Assembly (NCBI GenBank): GCA_022497155.1
Contig: MU385712.1
Span: 120,638-184,637 of the forward strand
Length of the DNA: 64,000 bases
DNA from: Whalleya microplaca
Taxonomy: Eukaryota; Ascomycota; Sordariomycetes; Xylariales; Xylariaceae
Direction of reading: 5' to 3'
The first letter of the stretch is position 1. Each line of letters opens with the position of its first letter. The position numbers were made by a program, and so were the translations under genes. This document shows positions 60,551 through 64,000 of the stretch, piece after piece. The notes beneath the pieces are model-generated. The model was given only the letters and a program-made list of their open reading frames with translations, was not told where the DNA came from and searched no databases.

Positions 60551-62190
60551 ATGTCTCCCAGACTGCGGCCTCTGCGTTTACCATTATTAATAGAAGAGAG
60601 GAGGAGAAAAGAGGAAGAAGAGGCGGCCACAGCATTGGTGACGGCGCACGGTGAATCAGATGTTGAGGTACCGTACAACTTTTACACGACCGATTCCTAC
60701 TCGTCCGACGCGACGTCGCCAGTAACACCAACCTTCTCGACACGAGGTCACCTGCGCGGCTCTAGTTCGATGTCCTCTTTCGAGCTGGGAACACCAGCGA
60801 GCTCCGCCGACAGCCCCTCGTCACCGTCGCCCACAGCACAGAGCTCTGCCAAGCGCATATTGCCAAACGTGGAGGAGGAGCCCATTGAATATGACGATTC
60901 GGATTCTGAAGTTGAAGATCCGTTCAATCTATACGATTGTCTATGTATGTTTTTGCCAATCGTGGATATTTTTTTTGTTGATTGCGACAGATGCTAACTA
61001 TAATCGTGTTAGGCGACGACCCGTGCATGCACAGGGATACTGATGTAGTTAGTAGTGCATCAAATTTCTACTCGCAAGGTCGAGATGGCGATTACGATAT
61101 TGGCTCTCTTAGCGACGGCGACTTTGGCTGGAGTACTGGTTTGCCAAAAAAGCGACGTAGCTCGGACTCGCCTTTCATGGGTTTTACACATCACTTCGGT
61201 TCCCGGTTGCCATCTTGGACGAAGTGGAAGTCGTCGAAACCATCCAGTATCATCAGCTCACCAGTGTCTGACGTTGGGCTCGAACAGCGACCAATTCTGT
61301 CTCGGGCCGCTTCAAGTCGCTCTTCTTCGCGCTCGGTATCCGGACGTCGTCAATCAGATCGTGCCAATGACCCTCAAGTGCCACCGACACCTGCCCTCTC
61401 TTTCTTCGGGAGCAGCGAGAGCATCACTACACAGCCTAGATCGCTTGACGTTGAGAGAGCTAATGATATACTCTTGTCAATTGAGAAGGACAGGAGACAG
61501 GCGATGACCCCTCTACTGCCGCCCATGATGGCTTGCGCTTCTGGCTATGACTCATCGCAACCTTCTCCGCTGGAATCACCGACGGTCGTCTCGCCCTTTG
61601 GGCCTGATCCCCACTCACCCGGTATCATGTCACCAGCTCTCAGTGCGAAGCCATCGGATAGTTCCTTACGCCCAGTGCACACCTCAGTGGAGCTGCCTCA
61701 GCTTCCTGCACCTGATGCTTGGTCTGACCGATTGGGTCATGCCAACTACACCATAATTCCGAAACCATACAAGCCTGAGATAGCCGATATAGCCTCTCTT
61801 CGCCAACTCCGGGCAGATTGGGAAGCTGCGCGCGTGAACTACACGAAACACTTGGCGAGGACGGGCGAACATTATGGCCAAACGTCGAAGACCTATAAGC
61901 TGACCGAAGACAAATGGGCTGAGACGCAAGGAGAATGGCGACTCCGGCTAGACGAAATGGCCAATGCGCTTATCGCCGGCGGCGAAGCAATCGCCTACGA
62001 GAAATTCGATGAGAGCGGATTTACTACCGTTCCACGGATGGATGCCGAAGGCAAGTTTCCCGAACGTGGCGACGAAGACATTGTTGGTCCGATGGTGCGC
62101 CAGGCAACAATGTCCTCCATTGAGAGCATGAACTCGAGGCGGCCCAGTTTCTGGCGCAGCTTGACCGGCCGAATCAGTTCGAAGAAATAG
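60551..62190 (+). CDS. Conserved Ser/Pro-rich protein of unknown function
   Basis: Two exons, 60551-60944 and 61013-62190, with a 68-nt intron (donor GTATGT, branch GCTAACTAT, acceptor GTGTTAG); 523 aa. It starts MSPRLRPLRLPLLIEERRR, followed by an acidic/Ser-rich stretch with VPYNFYTTDS and a cysteine-bearing motif YDCLCDDPCMHRD formed across the intron. It is then mostly Ser/Pro-rich and probably disordered and phosphorylated. A conserved block near the C-terminus (residues 366-450: DAWSDRLGHANYTIIPKPYKPE, then RADWEAARVNYTKHLARTGEHYG and KTYKLTEDKW) predicts a helical domain. I recognise it as a family widespread in sordariomycetes that carries only vague names. There are no membrane segments. 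The ATG at 60551 is chosen because upstream in-frame codons lack an ATG. Confidence 0.85.
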
Positions 62191-63898
62191 GCTTTGCCCT
62201 ATTATGACCTGGCTAATTCTAATGCCCCCTCCACGTGATGACCTCTAATGACTATTACGACTTCTAACGTCACTTACGCTCATTTCAAATTATTCAATTC
62301 TTTCTTCAGCATAAGATACCACCACGCCATCATCAGCCAAGCAACAATACAAGGCTTGATGGCATTAAACGCTTTTTTTTTTTACCCCGCGCGCCACATC
62401 CATGGTAGCAAGCGGTAACTATTCAATGTCTATTTTTTAGTCTGGATCACAATCCACGCGATGCTTAGCTCGGGAAGAGACCCGAAGCCTCGCTGCACAT
62501 ACTCTGCCGCATTTCCTAGCGCTTTGCTCAAATCCTGGTGTTTTTGATGGGAAATGTTGGTGTACCACATATGCATGCATCTACACATACTACATTCACG
62601 GCTAGGATCGACAGGAACACCTCCGCGGGACATCACATAGACTTCGGAATACCGACCTATCTATCTTGCCCTCCTGGGAATTATTCCGTCCAAGCCATCA
62701 TCATCGGTCGCGTCCTTCACAAAAGTTCGGGATCGGGTAGCATGTGAATGAATTGAGAGAGGGTGGGATCGGATCGGATATCGGATCTTGTTTCAATTGG
62801 CAAAATACCTTCGTGTTTGCTGTTGTCAAATCATAGTACCTAAGTTGTACTCCATCATACGTACCGGCGCTGGGGAAATTTTTTTTTTCTTTTTCAAAAA
62901 GAGACAGGGTAAAAAAAGGGATTTGGGGAAACCTGGCGCAAGCGATCTGTGCAATACCTCCACTGTACAAGTTTGTACGACTTACACGTCCATCCGTCGT
63001 TTATTTGAAAGATATTGGGAATAAGGAGGAGAGAGGGAGAGGGAGGGGTCGGCTTGGGTGGGGGGTTGGTTGGTAAGGAAACTGAACATAGAAAAACTGT
63101 CGGGCGGCGGATGAAGGGGACGATAGCAGCTTGCTGGGTCGCACGCACTCGAATGCAAACGACTGCAGCCTCCGGCCCCCGGACTCCGGACTTGGTTCTT
63201 GGTCTTGGTCTTGGGCCCTGTCCCTTGTTCCTGGGGGTGTCGAGGAGATAGATCTGAGATGATAGTGTACATGACGCTCGGTCGACTAGATCACGATCTA
63301 GATTGACCAAATAAAGAAAGAACTGTGAAACAGATATCTTGTGTGTTAAGGACTTCACTGTGCTAGCAATCTGGTAGAGCTGAGACTACTATCCTTGCCG
63401 ACGAAAGAGACCTGTGAGTAACCATACTCTACTAGGGAGCTGTAGTTCGCGTGCCTAATAAATGCAACGGTAACCTATGCTGGTTATGTAAGATTTCCAA
63501 TGCAACATGACGGTATCTCCTCAGTTAGTCTTATCCATACATTTATCGGGTAACGTAGATGGGGTTAATAGCCCGTCTTCAGACCACAAATTCATTGCAA
63601 TATAGATCACCTGTGTATCTCAACCCAGGAGCATTCTGTTTTCTTGAAGAGATGGTTCCAAGGTATTACATACCATTCGCTTCCTGTATCATCTTAAATC
63701 ATCTCAGCACCGTTCTTCAAGTCTATGTACTACCCATTGGCCTAATTACACGTTGGCCGCCGCCATGGCGACCTGGAAAGCAAGCGAAGGACAGCTAGCT
63801 ACCTACATTCAATCACGATACCGCCCTTCCAATGGAGGCGACGAGATCCCGTCCAGTGTGAACACTGAGTGACTACCTAGTGCGACCCCCACAGATAT
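62191..63898. other. Right-edge spacer, no gene seen
   Basis: Non-coding 3' region. It contains short T and A runs (62375-62386, 62880-62890) and a CTTGGTCTTGGTCTTGG repeat (63193-63216). A minus frame at 62894-63358 is Pro/Ser-rich by chance. Confidence 0.5.
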
Positions 63899-63947
63899 TT
63901 GGGGGGGGGGGGGGGGGGGGGCGGGCGGGGGGCGGGGGGGGCGGGCG

Positions 63948-64000
<53 letters not shown>
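63899..64000. other. Poly-G tail, probable artefact
   Basis: About 100 bases that are almost all G with a few C at the very end of the sequence. Nothing like it occurs elsewhere in the window, and it does not resemble the fungal telomere repeat TTAGGG. It is most likely a low-signal sequencing or assembly artefact at a contig end. Confidence 0.85.

Noticed and set aside
62894..63358. 154-codon minus frame near the right edge
   Set aside because: Derived from GGAGAGG and TTGGTC repeats; no domain and no conserved-looking part.

Overview
The window is nuclear DNA of a filamentous ascomycete, most likely a sordariomycete. Short introns (about 45-160 nt, one of 292 nt) have GTRNGT-type donors and CTAAC/CTGAC-type branch points. 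The recognisable proteins are typical Pezizomycotina families: a striatin of 845 aa, a DLT1-type membrane protein, PRP43, a JmjN-JmjC-PHD histone demethylase, a PGAP4-like transferase and small secreted cysteine-rich proteins. I see no rRNA, convincing tRNA, CRISPR or intact transposon. All exon joins below were worked out by hand from splice signals and reading frame.

Layout. 1-5 kb: a three-repeat protein of unknown function and a DLT1-like protein, both +. 5-9 kb: mostly non-coding, then a hot-dog thioesterase (-). 9-14 kb: striatin (-). 15.9-16.2 kb: a weak two-exon gene (-). 17-20.5 kb: a divergent pair, an intact SDR (-) and a GMC oxidoreductase pseudogene (+) with three frame breaks and no normal C-terminus. 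21.6-23.1 kb: a PGAP4-like glycosyltransferase (-). 23-31 kb: a gene-poor, AT-richer stretch holding two cysteine-rich secreted proteins, a possible solo LTR and a secreted six-cysteine protein. 32.7-41.6 kb: PRP43 and a KDM4-type demethylase, both - and both conserved housekeeping or regulatory genes. 45.0-48.1 kb: a small accessory cluster with a possible VapA-like protein containing an 8-nt micro-exon, a spliced secreted cysteine-rich gene, and a leucine-rich protein. 48.1-60.5 kb: about 12 kb without a convincing gene. 60.5-62.2 kb: a conserved Ser/Pro-rich protein of unknown function. The final 100 bases are almost pure G and look like a sequencing or assembly artefact.

How the genes relate. 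No biosynthetic cluster is complete. The SDR/GMC pair shares a 598-bp promoter region and looks like a decayed two-oxidoreductase unit. Striatin (STRIPAK scaffold), KDM4 (chromatin) and PRP43 (splicing and ribosome biogenesis) act independently. The secreted cysteine-rich proteins lie only in the gene-poor parts, a pattern often seen for effector-type genes. The best candidates for something undescribed are the 45-48 kb cluster and the three-repeat protein at 982-2514.
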